In this document: piece after piece, positions 1 through 11,651 of the stretch | How positions within the stretch are numbered: position 1 is the stretch's first letter | How the letters are laid out: every line of letters starts with the position of its first letter | Assembly: GCF_026914185.1 (NCBI RefSeq) | Contig: NC_070566.1 | Span: forward strand, 5,766,001-5,830,000 | DNA length: 64,000 nucleotides | Direction: 5' to 3' | From: Puccinia triticina | Lineage: Eukaryota; Basidiomycota; Pucciniomycetes; Pucciniales; Pucciniaceae | Made by a program: the position numbers and the translations under genes | The notes under the pieces: generated by a model | What the model saw: the letters and a program-made list of their open reading frames with translations, nothing else | Told to the model about the DNA's origin: nothing | The model's database searches: none

Positions 1-799
1 GTCTTCTCTGCTCATTAATTGTTTGATAGCTGTTGGCCGAGGCTCTAAGTCAAACCATCATATGTCATTCACTGTTTAACCAGCGGGTGGAGTCGAGAAC
101 TAATGCATAGTTTGAAATTATAGCTCGTAAATCCTGTTGTGATGTAGATGGGTCCTTCAATTCATACACACATTCAATATGCCTACATACACCTTGTAAA
201 CTACTTCAACCAACCAGCTGGAAGATTGGATGACCGTGCACATCGTGCATGTAGAACAGTTACGCATCCCAAACATTACGCTTGTCGTGCATTGACACTC
301 CCAGGCATGGTCCTCATATTTACCATAGATGTTTAAGCACATCGAGGTTCAGCCTTCCAAATATCTACAGTTTAAAAGTGGTTTGCAGAAGTGGGGGATA
401 TAGAAGGCATGTTGATGAGGTAAATTAGGCACAACTCTTCAAGATTGTTGTACATATAAATGTGAATTGTGTCAGACACCACTGACCAGAGAAGGTCTGA
501 GAAGGTTCACATTGAGGTTTTCTCATGACTGTGGGCCTGGCTCGGAGGACTTGGGAAAAAGGCGTGGCGGGGCGTGGCCTGCGCCGTGCGGTGCCCGCTG
601 AGGCGGAAGAGCCAGAACTCCGCCAACTTTATCTTTCTCCTCGCGAATCACCCTGAGATCAGGAAAATCTTCGGCGTTTTCAGCTCGCACCCTTCCCGTT
701 ACAAGGCGGACCAGATACATATTTACATACTGACATAGCTATTTAGTTGTGTTTCGCCGGTCGTAGGGTTCTGCGCTCACATCACCCAACTGTCGACGA
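1..799. other. No gene supported; upstream region of the TRIC-like gene
   Basis: No coding region is convincing here. A GC-rich stretch around 530-720 is open on the minus strand for 65 codons, but the translation is Arg/Pro-rich and resembles nothing I recognise. Its position just upstream of the plus-strand gene fits a promoter or 5' leader. Confidence 0.4.
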
Positions 800-1724
800 A
801 TGTATTCGGCGCCAGCTTTGATCCAGCCCATCTCGGCCTTCTTGGTCACGCTTTCGAAACCAATCCATCCAACTCTATTCCCGTTCGCATTGTTCCCTAT
901 CCTTCATGCCTTTCGGATCAGTGTCGCTTATCGGTCCTTGAACAAGCAAGCCGGAGGAGCCACCAGTGTGGTAGCCAACTTGGCTGGGTTCTTGTTGATG
1001 GTCAGTCGATTCTCATTAATATTGAACGTCAGAAACCATCGGTTGATTTACGACTGATTGTACAAATAATCCTTTCGTCTCGTAGGCGTGGGGCGGCTCG
1101 ATCATTTCTCACATCTTGCTGAATCTGCCTATTCCTCAACTGCTCTCATTCAGTCCTGTGTTGCTTTATGCCACGACACACTTCTGTCTACCTGACATCA
1201 AGAATCTACCGAAATTGAAGACCCTCGACACTATATTCCCTTTGGTTGATGCCTTGCTTCGTACCACCTCAATCGCCGCCGGCGTCGAAGCTTGTCGTAC
1301 CCATCCCTCGCCAGCAATCCGTGAATCGCTATCAATTCAGCTATTCATCGGAGCTGTTGCTTCGTCAGGTGGTGGAATATCTGCTCAAACGCTCAGTGTA
1401 TGGGAACCTTCCTGGCGCTTGAATCGGCCGATTTTCTTGCAAGAAGGAACGATGTTGGCTAGCACTGATGTTTGGTCGGGAACTCTAGTGGCTGTGATAT
1501 ATGGCTGTTTAACTGCTAGTCATCCCGAATATCTAAGATTAATGGGATTAATGTATTCTTCGTCTATCACTAAATCACCTCTCCTTTCGGCCATCGATGC
1601 TAAGGCCACTGCTGCTTCAATCCTTGCCCTCATATACTGCTGGAGGGTCTATAATGTACATTATTCGAAAGCACTCATTGCAGGGGCTCACAAGGATACT
1701 CAAGACAAATCAAAGAAAGAATGA
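800..1724 (+). CDS. TRIC-like trimeric intracellular cation channel family protein
   Basis: Two exons, 800-1000 and 1086-1724, give 279 aa. The intron starts GTCAGT and ends CGTAG. TRIC proteins are ER/nuclear-membrane monovalent cation channels that balance charge during calcium release; a fungal member would be expected in the ER. The joined protein has several hydrophobic segments. The junction creates A-W-G-G-S-I-I-S-H-I-L-L, which resembles the Gly-Gly bend of TRIC helix 2 and is formed only after splicing, supporting the intron. A second Gly-rich turn (GAVASSGGGISAQ, about residue 145) sits where TRIC proteins have their second GG motif, and the C-terminus is lysine-rich. The start is the first ATG of the open frame. 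I infer the family from pattern resemblance; substrate is unknown. It shares its strand with the pectin lyase gene 1.3 kb downstream. Confidence 0.72.
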
Positions 1725-2982
1725 TCATCTAAATTGGATGTTCTCTAGTTGAAGATCTTAGTGGGCTGGCTATGATAGCCCATCGAATCCTGCTTAAATC
1801 ATTCGAAATCACCATTCATGGTAAGCTCACATCTGCTGCCAAAGGAATTAGGATTTCCTTTATGTTTAGAAAAGAGTTGAAAGGGACTTGAATTCTCCTT
1901 GCGACCGTGTATTCTTTGTCGCGTGCCATGACTCATGGCACACCTGATGAGATTGCTTTATCACTCGAGATACATCCTTGAATTAAACAAGTGCACGAAG
2001 GAGGCGTACTTAAATGTTTCCTCATGCTTTGCCCACATGCCATTGTCCTATGTAGCTTGATTGAAATTTCATCCTTCCCTGGGCGGAGTGGTACATAAAC
2101 CAATCGTTCCGGGCGGAGGGAAGAAGGCCACTGCGGGCCACCCCTCTCCAATTACAGAGGTACTTGGTAGTATACACAAGACATGGTCACAGCAAAAGGT
2201 GCTCAACTATGTATTGATTTCTTGTCAGTTCACCAACGAAAACTGTAAAGCTTTGCATGACTAGCCAGTTGGTCCAGCCTTCCAGAGTCAGTCCAGACTT
2301 CCAGTATTCTCAAAATTCTCAACCATTGCTCCTCTGATCTCTACCTTAGAGCCACCAGGAGCCACCCCGAAGGCCATCTCATAGACGCATTATGTTACGG
2401 TATTACCCGAGCCTGAGGTCCTCAGGCGGTCAATGGCCATTGCCGGGGTTAGACTGGATATCTCAGATACTTTCCCTAAAGTTTGACCAAGACCCCCGCC
2501 ATTTTCAAGTCACAAATGCCTCAACGAGTCGGCTCTCCAGCCGTGCTCGCCTGGGCGGGACCATTTCCTGTCTGTGATGTGTATAATCTTTTCACCAATG
2601 TAATGAATTATGGATTTCAGATGATACAGTCTACAGAGAGCAAGCCCCAATTTCTCTCGTCGTGTTTCTTTCTGCGTGAAGTCCAAGGTCTTCTCCAGAT
2701 TCATGTGTACATATTTCTGTACATGGGGTGACGGGTTACACTTTCTATTCTTCGCAATCAAGTGGCTTTATCTTATACATGGCTTTTGGAGCTTGTTTGG
2801 ATTTGATGCTTCTTGGGATTGAACTTCTCGCCATATATAGCCGTCACTCTACTTGAGGGCAGACGCAACAGCGACTTTCTTACCCACATTTCGCTCCGGT
2901 CAAGTTTCTATCGCAACCATTCATCTCGTGGCCGAGCCTGCTCGAGAAACACTTTCGTTCTATTTTCGTCGGCACATTCGTT
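1725..2982. other. Intergenic, no gene seen
   Basis: About 1.25 kb between the TRIC-like gene and the pectin lyase gene. Only short overlapping ORFs on both strands are present, with no family resemblance. A small hairpin (GTGCCATGA/TCATGGCAC, about 1924-1942) lies 200 bases after the TRIC stop. The last 150 bases before 2983 are likely 5' leader of the lyase gene, since TATATAG is seen near 2835. Confidence 0.5.
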
Positions 2983-5223
2983 ATGAGTTTATTCAAGTCT
3001 CACCTTCGGAGCATCTTCTTAATCTTTTCGTATGTCCAGTTAGTCGTGTCCGCCAGTCACCCCAAGTCACCCGGTTTCCATAAAACTTCGGGAAAGAAAG
3101 TCCACAGTTTATCATCAAAAGCTACAGGTAACATACTTCAAATCACTGGTGGCGGCAGCGCTGCCCCCCAAGCACCGAAGGATAACGATCAACTCAAAGC
3201 CTGGTTGGCGGATGATGTCCCGCGAGTTATTTTAATCAAGACGACCTTTGATTTCACTTCACCCAAAGTTAACGTGTCCTCTCCGGGCTGGTAAGCAGTT
3301 AGCTTTCACTAGTCTTCTTGTTATCCAGAGTAGAGAAAAATTGAGCTCAACTCGCACGAACGTTAGTATACCTTGGGCGCCATGTCAGAATGGTAACCAA
3401 ATCCAGCAAGCAAGAGATTTCAGTAAGATCCGTTTCCTCTTGGAGTCAAATAAGATCGGACCGCCTGTAATTCTCAAACTAATCATGTTTCCTGGTTTTT
3501 CCAGATAATTGGTGCTCAAAGTTTTACAGCACGCACAAGCCTGCCCAGGTACGCAAGTCGCAGAAGAATAGACAAAACGTTCATACTTGACATTGATCCA
3601 TCACTTGATTTGATCCCTTTAAAATCTCGCCAGGTTTCGTATCATGAAGCTCCTTTAGAACCTTTGGTGGTTAAGAGTAACAAGACAATATTAGGTGTCG
3701 GTTCGTCTGGTGTGTTGCGAGGAAAGGGGTAGGAGCATTCCTTCAAGTATCATTATTCTATTTGCTGGTAGAAGTATTCTGCTGAAAATTCTACTTTTTT
3801 CGGTGCTTCAGATTGGTTTTACACAATGCTCATAATGTTAAAATACAGGTAAATTTATGCTTGACATTTTGATTTCCTGGGGAAAATTAGCTGAACGCCT
3901 TTTGAATTTAATAGAATATCATCATCACTCAGCTGAATCCCTCAATAGTAAGCGGGAAGCAAATTCAAAGGAACGTTGCAATTGAAGTCTTGCGCTAACT
4001 TTATGTCTTTTGTAAAGGTTTGGGGCGGAGACGCAATAATGTTGGATGGGGTTTCTGATGTAGGAGTGGAAGGCGTTTCGAAAGCGGAGTTATCGCGCCT
4101 TTGCTAACAAATGTATTGCTTTGTTCTCAGGTCTTGATTGAACATTGCACTTTCAGCCTTGTGGGTCGACAGATGATTGTGACGGGTGGCATGTTTTCTT
4201 CGGAAGCCAATACGAATGTCTTCCTTATGAACAATCTGTTTGATGGCCGTACCGACTGGTCGGCCCGTTGTCAAAAGTTTAGCCATTTCAATTCGAATTT
4301 TGATCCATAATCGCAGCCCGTTTTTCTTCTTTTGAGTTCTTACAATTCTTCAACTTGACACTGAATCGCGCTTATTTTCTTCCCTAGCCGTCACTACTGG
4401 ACTGTGCTCATCTCGGGCCCTGCAGACACCGTTACAATGGCCAATAAGTTGAGTGGTTTATCGGTTCAATCCATATGTCAACTTGTGAAGTACAGGGCTC
4501 AATTTCGGAGTCCTGTCTAGCTGCTTCGATTCAACTTCCGGCAGAAGTCCGAAAACCGGAGGGGCTGGAAGCCCAAACGTTCTCGTTCACTAGTAGGTTC
4601 TAGGGTCCTTGTAATCATATCCCCCGGGAAGTGTACTAACTGGCAATTGACCACTTCTGTTTTGAATGAAGCTATAACAACCTCCATACCAACATTGTGT
4701 CAGTCCATACATCCCTGAATCGTCTTTGGATTCCTTACGACACTAACGAAAGCTGATCTGATCAAGTGGCGAGACCTTTGAGATCGCCTCCGGGAGCACT
4801 TTCCTCGCCGAAGGGAATGTCATCAAGAGCGCGCAATTCGAAAACCCGGGTGATCAAGTAACTGACCGTGGGGGAAACGCATACATTCCGTTCCTCGATG
4901 CGGATGCTCAGGCGTGTCAGGGACCCTTGGGACGTCCATGCGTGAAGAACTTGATCATCCAGTCTTCACAATACAAGTTCGGGTTGAAGAAAGTAGCCTT
5001 GCAAGCGTTTCAAGTAAGCTTTTAGGGAGCTTGTGTTTTTTTCTTAGCTTGTTTTTTTTATCTTGCGCAAGCCAACAGCGATTCTTGACAGAATTCTTGA
5101 ACTAATCACAAGAATTGTTTTCAACTCATTTAGAAAAGGCCACCTCCTAATTTTGGGCCCATAAAAGCAGCCTCTGACATCGTAAACGGAGTTCCTGGCG
5201 GCTGTGGTGTTGGTCACATCTGA
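2983..5223 (+). CDS. Secreted pectin lyase (polysaccharide lyase family 1)
   Basis: Thirteen exons read in one frame: 2983-3290, 3331-3422, 3505-3548, 3634-3728, 3812-3848, 3915-3947, 4018-4059, 4131-4276, 4388-4447, 4521-4592, 4672-4702, 4774-5013, 5134-5223, giving about 429 aa. Pectin lyases cleave methyl-esterified pectin by beta-elimination outside the cell. An N-terminal signal peptide is visible (SIFLIFSYVQLVVSA). Family hallmarks in order are a GGGSAAP segment, NNWC, the GVGSSGVLRGKG turn, IIITQLNP, VWGGDAIMLD, a WSARC...RHYW block, and TSGRSPK, which carries the arginine expected to act as base in this family. The end is Cys/Gly-rich. No frameshift or stop breaks the model, so it is likely functional. 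Several exons are under 45 bases, so automatic gene finders may miss them. Weakest boundary: acceptor at 4773. Rusts use such enzymes in host wall modification; that role is inferred. Confidence 0.85.
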
Positions 5224-5850
5224 GGAGACTAGCGATCAAGCTCACTGTTTTGGTGTTGCTTGAGTGATTATTAAGAAATGAAAGGCATGCTGGTTGAAAG
5301 CTTTTACATCGGTTCATCTCTGTTGGAATGTTTCCAACAGCTGATATTTTTATTTCAAATTTATTTATAAATTATTATCACCGTATTGTATACAGTGAAA
5401 AATCCTTTAGCATTGGAATAATTATTAGCTGCAGCTAGTTCACAATTATTTGCAAGATACATAGTAATATGTTTTCAAGTTTTTGTTTTGTTTTGGACCC
5501 AAAGTGTAATTTGGGTAGAAAGGGTGTTGGTTAAACAACTCCGGCCGTTTGGAGAAACAATTCTCCAAGTTTGTTGGCCGTTCCATGACGTCCTGCGACC
5601 GTCGCGGGGACCAACTGACGTGGATTTGGGAGTAGTTCTCTTGTAACCTAAACTGTTAGGTTAGAGTCTGTGAAACTCACCCACCCTAAAGACCATATTT
5701 GCCTGGGATGACAAGCTGCAGAGCCTTTTCCTCACTTCCATTTTCATACTCTTGGTTTCTGTTGAAAATTTCAGCCCTCAATATTTTTACTTCAAGAGAA
5801 AGAAATTATTTCTAGGGGGTTTTCCACTGCAAAATAAAGCGGGTCAACCG
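5224..5850. other. AT-rich intergenic sequence, no gene seen
   Basis: Downstream of the pectin lyase stop the sequence becomes AT-rich (5335-5480) and holds no open frame worth calling. It likely contains the 3' UTR and polyadenylation region. Confidence 0.5.
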
Positions 5851-6055
5851 TTTTGTACCATAGACCATGAAAATCCAAATTTCCCAAATGCAAAATCTGC
5901 CAAAATTTAGGGATAAAACTGACCATCAACAATTAAAGGAAGTCTTGAGCACAAATGTGAAACATTTGAACAATTGAACCCTCCCCTAGTTGTCACTTTT
6001 TGTGTAAGGGACAAGAAAAGTAGTAAATTTTCAAAATTGAATCCAATGGTACAGG
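5851..6055. repeat. Diverged MITE, same family as the 12611/17512 MITE
   Basis: The left end reads TTGTACCATAGACCATGAAA and the right end, reverse-complemented, CCTGTACCATTGGATTCAAT, so the two form imperfect terminal inverted repeats. Internal blocks (reverse complement of GAACCCTCCCCTAGTTG and of TTTTTGTGTAAGGGAC) match the MITE half at 12611-12787 in reverse orientation. No open frame. Target duplication not clear. Confidence 0.6.
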
Positions 6056-6398
6056 AAACATTCAAACTGATACAATAATCTCATTTATTGTATCTGTAGA
6101 CTGTATTAATGTAATTTGATTTGGAAATGCCATTTTTAAGCATATACATTACAAGCAGAAAAGACTGCAAATGAGATCTAAGAGAGATTTCAAGCAGATC
6201 AGCACAGATCTGTGCTGTCCCAGTTTGAATCCTTGATGGGCTTGGTATTAATTGCACCATTATTGACATCATTGTTTTCTAGTTTTCTGGAGAATTTTTT
6301 TCCAACAAATCAAAGTCAAACATTTTATCCATGAATGCCTCTTCCTGCAAAACAAGTTTTACCTCATTCTGAGTTTGGGTTTGTTTGAAAAGAACTTA

Positions 6399-8398
6399 TA
6401 TAGTACATCAAGCGCGTCTGGGCACATGCCCCAGTCCCGCATGGCCGAGCGCCACCGGGGGTTTGGGGGGTGCCCAGGGGGCTTGATCGGGGAGGTTGGG
6501 CGGGCCGCGGATCTTGGCACATGCCCAAGTCTTGTGGCCGGCCCCAAGCTCTGGGCCAATGAGATCACCGGCAGTCGTGCCGGCAACTACACCTCAACCA
6601 CCCACCACACCCACTCAACAACAAGAAAAGAACAAAAAATCTTTCCAGGTGAGTAAATTTCTACTACTTAGTGACTGCTGAGCCCATTTTTCTATTGATT
6701 GAGGGTTTTTTTTCTTGTTGACCACTTTTTTGTAGATTTCCACCTCCGCTGTGATGCCCTCTGAGGAACTGGAGCTCAAGGCAAATCAAGAAAAGGCCAA
6801 GGCGCTCGTCGAGGATCTGCGGGATGTGAACAAGAAGATTGCTCAACAGGAAGTAATCAAAAAGGCCAAAGCCAAGATCAATGATAAACAAACCTACAAA
6901 AACGATTGACTTGCCCATAAAGAAAAAAAAAACAAATGCAATGATTAAACCCAAGGTCCGCGAACTCATACGCGACAATTTTATTGGAAACAGTATGAAG
7001 GTGGTTGATGCTGAGAAAACCTTCAAAGTATCGCAACATCAAATTCAGCGTATCAAAGCTGAAGATCCAAACCTTGTCAAGACGCAAAAAAAACGCCCCA
7101 GCAAGTTCACTGACGAGATGAAGACTGAGATCCTCATTCAGCTTGATCAGTGATCCTCAACTACACTTCCAGAGCTTGCTAAGTTCCTCAAGGACAAGTT
7201 TGACGTCAAAATATCAACTCAGGAAATCAGCAACCTGATCCATGATATGGAAATATCATGGAAACAGGCTACCAACATACCGGCGTTGTGGAATCAGCCC
7301 TACCTTACTCAGCAACGGGCGAATTTTGTGAATCGCCGTGGGCGTGATCTTGGTCAGAAGGTTGTGTACGTCGATGAGGCTGGATTTGATCTTCACTCGG
7401 GTCGATCTCACGGATATGCTCCCTCCGGTAGGTGTTTTCTCTTCCTTTCTTTTTTGGTTTCTTGCTGAATTTTGCATTGAATCAAGGCCAACCTGCTGTC
7501 TTGAGTCTTGTACCCAAGGCGAAGCAGGTGACCTTGATAGGTGCCCTGTCGGAGGAGGGTTTTGTCTATCACAAACTCCTCAACGCGGACAACACCAAGG
7601 CTAAGGGGGTAGGCGCGGATCAGTTCTGCCTCTTCCTTGGGAGCCTTGGTGCTAGGCTTCCTCCCGATTCTATAATCATCATTGATAATTCCCCAATCCA
7701 TCGAGGCGAGCGCTTTGAAGAGGTCCGACAATTGCTCAGCACCTCAAAATCTATTCAGATCAAATTCCTTCCAAAATACTCCCTGTTCCTCAATCCAATC
7801 AAGTACAGCTTTCACTCAATTAAAGCCTATGTCCAATCAAAAGAGCCGCCCAATTGAACAGCTTTAGTTACCAAGATCAAGAACGCAATCAACAAAGCAA
7901 TTACCCCAGAAAAGTCAACCCATTTTTTTTTTCATTGTTGGCGGCTTTACTGCCCATGTGCTGAATACCAGGAAATCACTGGGCCCATCTTGGCTGCCCC
8001 TTCCTAAAATAAGGTATTCTACTGCTTATTACTATTATTATGATGTATTACACATTGATGAATAAATAAAAATAAAGATAAAAAATGTATCTAAATAGTA
8101 GTAATATACATCTATGTGATATAGCTAGCAATGAATAACCCTAACCTGCAAATCTGGAAAGTGATGACAGTGAGGAAGGGGTGTGATGACCCCTTCACCT
8201 TAGAATAGTGAGCTTTAGTGTGCGTGGCAGCCTCGCTTGGCCTCGGCCAAGGGGGGCTTTGTGCCGAACCCCGCCAACTTGGCCATGTGCCAAGCGGGGG
8301 TTTTGGGTGTGCCACACGCACTTTGGGCTCGGCCAAGCGGGCTTGGGCTTTTCACCCCCGAACTTGGGCATGTGCCCAGACACCCTTGATGCACTATA
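6399..8398 (+). mobile_element. Degenerate Tc1/mariner-type element with ~35-bp TIRs
   Basis: The left end (TATAGTACATCAAGCGCGTC from 6399) and the reverse complement of the right end (TATAGTGCATCAAGGGTGTC, ending 8398) form inverted repeats that continue through CTGGGCACATGCCC on both sides. The outermost TA on each side fits the TA target duplication of this superfamily. GC-rich subterminal stretches (6420-6540 and 8220-8370) share GGCCAAG/CTTGGCC words. The transposase remnant lies between them. Confidence 0.8.
6754..7857 (+). pseudogene. Broken Tc1/mariner-type DDE transposase
   Basis: The remnant has an N-terminal helix-rich part (MPSEELELKANQE, from 6754), a frame change near 6880, then a helix-turn-helix region (VVDAEKTFKVSQHQIQRIKA, about 7000-7060). 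An intron at 7428-7486 restores the frame. The DDE domain follows with VYVDEAGF (first Asp, about 7366) and IIIIDNSPIHRG (second Asp, about 7675-7710). The third acidic residue is lost: LNPIKYSF has Lys where the family has Glu. In-frame TGA codons lie at 7151 and 7855, and coding resemblance continues for about 60 bases after the second. The frameshift, two stops and missing catalytic acid make this copy inactive. Confidence 0.8.
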
Positions 8399-8556
8399 CT
8401 TCCAGCTTGGCTGGCTTAAGAAAGGAATAGTTTATTTTTGTGTTTTTGGGCCAGAGTCTTCTTTTGACTCCTTGTTGCTCAAGCCTCACCCTACCCACTT
8501 GAGTTTAATAATCTCAAATTTGATCTGAGGCCCATCAGTGGAGGACTTCCTGCTGG

Positions 8557-8672
8557 CTAAAATGCTTAGTCTAGAGGGACATGCCAAACCTTACTGGCTG
8601 GTGAAAGTTGATTGAAATCAAGTTTTCACCAGCAAACAAGGTTTAGTGCCCTCCTCTAAATCAAGCCTTTTA
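8557..8672. repeat. Fold-back MITE (~115 bp)
   Basis: The sequence folds on itself. The left arm (CTAAAATGCTTAGTCTAGAG...GCTGGTGAAA) is matched by the reverse complement of the right arm (CTAAAAGGCTTGATTTAGAG...GCTGGTGAAAA), with only a short loop between. No coding content. Confidence 0.65.
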
Positions 8673-8948
8673 GAGCATCTCAACTGCGGGTGCTAAACTG
8701 TGTTGCCAAATCTTTGAGTTCAGTGACTGGGGTGCAGTTTTAGCAACCTGCATCAAGGCAGCTTTGCATCTTGAGTTGCCATAATTGGCAGCTTGCAGTT
8801 GTGAAATGTGTAGTTTGGTGTGTGATACTTGCAAGGCTGGTGCAAGGTTGGGATGTTATCCTGTTTCCAAATTGACAAACAGGATAGCTCCCAAGAGGCA
8901 AATTCACCAATTTCATCAGGCTTAATGGCACCCGTGGTGGAGATGCTC
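8673..8948. mobile_element. Tourist-type MITE with TTA target duplication
   Basis: A 276-bp element with inverted ends GAGCATCTCAACTGCGGGTG and, from the right, GAGCATCTCCACCACGGGTG. It is flanked by TTA at 8670-8672 and 8949-8951. A 3-bp TTA duplication is the signature of PIF/Harbinger-mobilised MITEs. No ORF; it would need a transposase elsewhere. Confidence 0.8.
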
Positions 8949-9047
8949 TTAGGCAATGGGAAGTCCTTCTTATTAAAATCTTGTCCTTCATAGCAACAAT
9001 GTAACCATTACAACCAATGTATTTGTAGCGGTGTGTAACATATCTTA

Positions 9048-10297
9048 GGCCCCGTTTGGACGCCCAGTGTGATATGATAAATTGCATCATAATATTCATA
9101 CCACCCAATGTGCAATCCAACTGTAATAAAGCCAATCAAGAAATGATTAGATTTATAACATAGCTGTTTGGCACATCCACTCCAGAATAATGTTGGAGTC
9201 CATTTATAACAGGCTGTTTGGAGAGCAGACAGTATCATACATGTACATGCACCTAGTACACATCTTGATGACCTGTTCAACTGGTTATCCGGAGGAGTAA
9301 CACCCTCTCAATGACCGGTCATCTGGACTCCTCTCGATCATCCGGTCATCAAGAGGAGCCCACCTCTTGATGTCTGATCACCCGGTCATCAAGAGGAGCC
9401 CACCTCTTGATGTCCAATCACCCGGTCATCAAGAGCTGAACTCCTCTGGATGGCCGGTCAAACCGGTCATCTAGAGGAGTTCAGCTCCTGATGGTTGGTT
9501 GAACCGGTCGTCCAGAGGGCTTCAGCTCCTGATGACCGGTTGACCGTTTATCAAGAGCTGAACTCCTCTCAATGACCGGTCAACCGGTCATGAGGACACA
9601 ACCTCTCGATGACCTGTTGACTGGTCATCGAGAGGTGAAGCGGTTGACTGGCCATCGAAGAGGACACAACCTCTCGATGACCAGTCATCCAGACTCCCAA
9701 GGTTATGTCCTCTTTGATGACCTGTTGACCAATCATCAAGAGGGTCTGTCCTCTTCAATGACTGGTTGGCCGGTCATTGAGAGGGTGTGTCCTCTTTGAT
9801 GACCAGTGGGTGTGTCCTCTTCAATGACCGGTTGAACCGGTCATTGAGAGGGTGTGTCCTCTTTGATGACCGGTTGAACCGGTCATCAAGAGGTGAAGTC
9901 CTCTGGATGGCCGGTCAGAACGGTCATCCAGAGGTTGTGTCTGGATGGCCGGTCCAACCGGTCATCCAGAGGTTGTGTCCTCTTTGATGATTGGTTGACC
10001 AGTCATCAAGGGGTTGTGTCCTTCTTGATTACCAGATGATCGGTCATTGAGAGGTGCAGCTTGATGACTGGGGGGTGAGTATGTACATATGTAGTCATCA
10101 ATATATCACCCGGAAATAGAGGTCCTGACCTCTATTTCCAAAATGGCGGGGGTGATATTTTTTTGGTGATGTGTGGTAATGCATCTTACGATATCATTGG
10201 CAGCCCCAAACACCAAATAAAAAGGTGTGATACCCCGGGCGCCCCCCGTTATAAATTGCTCAATTTATCATATTGCATTGCGCGGCCAAACGGGGCC
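9048..10297. mobile_element. Non-autonomous PIF/Harbinger-type element carrying a palindrome array
   Basis: The left end GGCCCCGTTTGGACGCCCAG and the reverse complement of the right end GGCCCCGTTTGGCCGCGCAA start inverted repeats of roughly 45 bp that continue through TATGATAAATTG on both sides. TTA flanks both ends (9045-9047, 10298-10300), as expected for PIF/Harbinger. The interior has no transposase; about 60% is a run of ACCGGT palindromes. Confidence 0.82.
9290..10065. repeat. Array of short ACCGGTCATC palindromes
   Basis: A run of imperfect 30-45 bp palindromes built on GATGACCGGT/ACCGGTCATC with variable arms such as CCTCTCGATGACC/GGTCATCGAGAGG. Spacing and arm sequence vary (ATCAAGAGG, ATCCAGAGG, ATTGAGAGG), so this is a string of hairpins rather than a fixed-length satellite. 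ORFs through it are artefacts of the repeat. Confidence 0.85.
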
Positions 10298-11651
10298 TTA
10301 ATGCATCACTGTTACACTGTAACAGTATTGTAATGTGCGCCCGCTCTGTTACATGGGAATTTTTGTTCTGTGTACACCATGGGTGAAGCGCGTCAAAATT
10401 ATTTTGATTGCCCACCAAAATGCTTTTGGTTGGCCCGCCTGCAAGGGCGGACCGTCCATTGACGGTCGGCGATTCTCCAGAAAGGAATCCGGCGGTTTAC
10501 TGGATGGGATTCCGAATTTATTTTGGATTGCCAACCCCATTCCAAATTGCTTTTGATGGCTATTTGGAATGGTGACGGGTTGGCTTGGGCTGCTGAAGGC
10601 TCGAAAATGCGAGTGGGCAACTGGTCAAACAAAAGGGGGATCAAACCAGCACCATCTGGCTGATCCACCCCACAGGAGCTGCTTGACCACTATGCTAGAC
10701 ACACTATGCAGTCAGGTGTGTGATTAGTGGATATAACGCTGCATTTGTGGGGCTTGCCCGGTTGTACACAAAACTATTCCGGGGAAAATCCAGGAAAGAA
10801 ACCGGAATGAGATTCCGGTCTGTTTCCTGGAATGAAGTCAAATGAATTCCGACTTCATTCCGGCGCGGACCCATCTTTTCAGGTTTGGGTTTAACCCGAA
10901 TTGCGATCGGAATGATTCCGGTCCTTCGACCACACCGGAAGCATTCCGATTGCTTTTTGGTTTTTCTTGCCCTCAAGTATTTTTACTGGATTCAAACTTT
11001 AAAACTTCACCTGTGGTGTAATGGTGCACTGATTTGGTACAGTTTTTTCATATTTATGTATTGAGGGGCTGATGCGCCACTGCTCCAACACATAATAGGC
11101 TGTAGCGCCACTGTAACGGAGGCTCAATGCGCTACATTGAGCTTTGAAATGATGTATTGGCGCATTCAATACATTGTATTGGTAGCGCATCAGTGCGCCA
11201 ATGTGCTACACTACTTTTCAATTAGCGTGTAACGGACCCCAATTACAATATACTGTATATACTGCCACAATACAGCAATACCAGAAAAGCTTGCGGCCAG
11301 CTTTTGGACCGCTGATTTCAGCCTCAAAGCCTGTATGGCTCCTGTACGTCAGGAATGCCATCAGAATAAAAAACCTAGTTATTTGTTTTCCACTTTGGGG
11401 CCTTGAGGGCCCCACCATTGGATTCCTGGAGTGATTTTACTTCGATCCGGCCCTTTGCCGCCCCTGCCCCCCTCACCCATTGCCCGGCCTGGCATCAATG
11501 TCAAGCGGAACCAGCTGCACAAATGGGTTTTGTCTGCCTGTGCAGTGAAGCTGTACAGGCCTGTGGCTGAAATGCAGAAATCATTTCAGCAACAAAATTT
11601 GGCAAGCTTTTCTGGGATTGCTGTACATGTATTGTAATGGTTACATTGTTG

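Larger units (their letters stand above)
8994..11651. mobile_element. TIR element (CAACAATGTAACCATTACAA ends) holding a nested Harbinger-type element
   Basis: The 20 bases from 8994 (CAACAATGTAACCATTACAA) equal the reverse complement of the 20 bases ending at 11651. Flanks read ATAG on both sides (8990-8993, 11652-11655), a possible 4-bp duplication. After removing the 1250-bp insert at 9048-10297 about 1.4 kb remains, with GTAAC/GTTAC-rich inverted segments (11000-11240) and no coherent gene. The superfamily is not clear from the ends. Short ORFs at 10335-11637 show no family resemblance and are not called. Confidence 0.6.

Noticed and set aside
523..720. 65-codon minus-strand ORF upstream of the TRIC-like gene
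   Set aside because: GC-rich, no recognisable family, no continuation by plausible introns; left as part of the upstream region.
9290..10065. CRISPR-like look of regularly recurring palindromes
   Set aside because: Repeat and spacer lengths vary, the spacers are themselves repetitive, the element has transposon ends, and the genome is eukaryotic.
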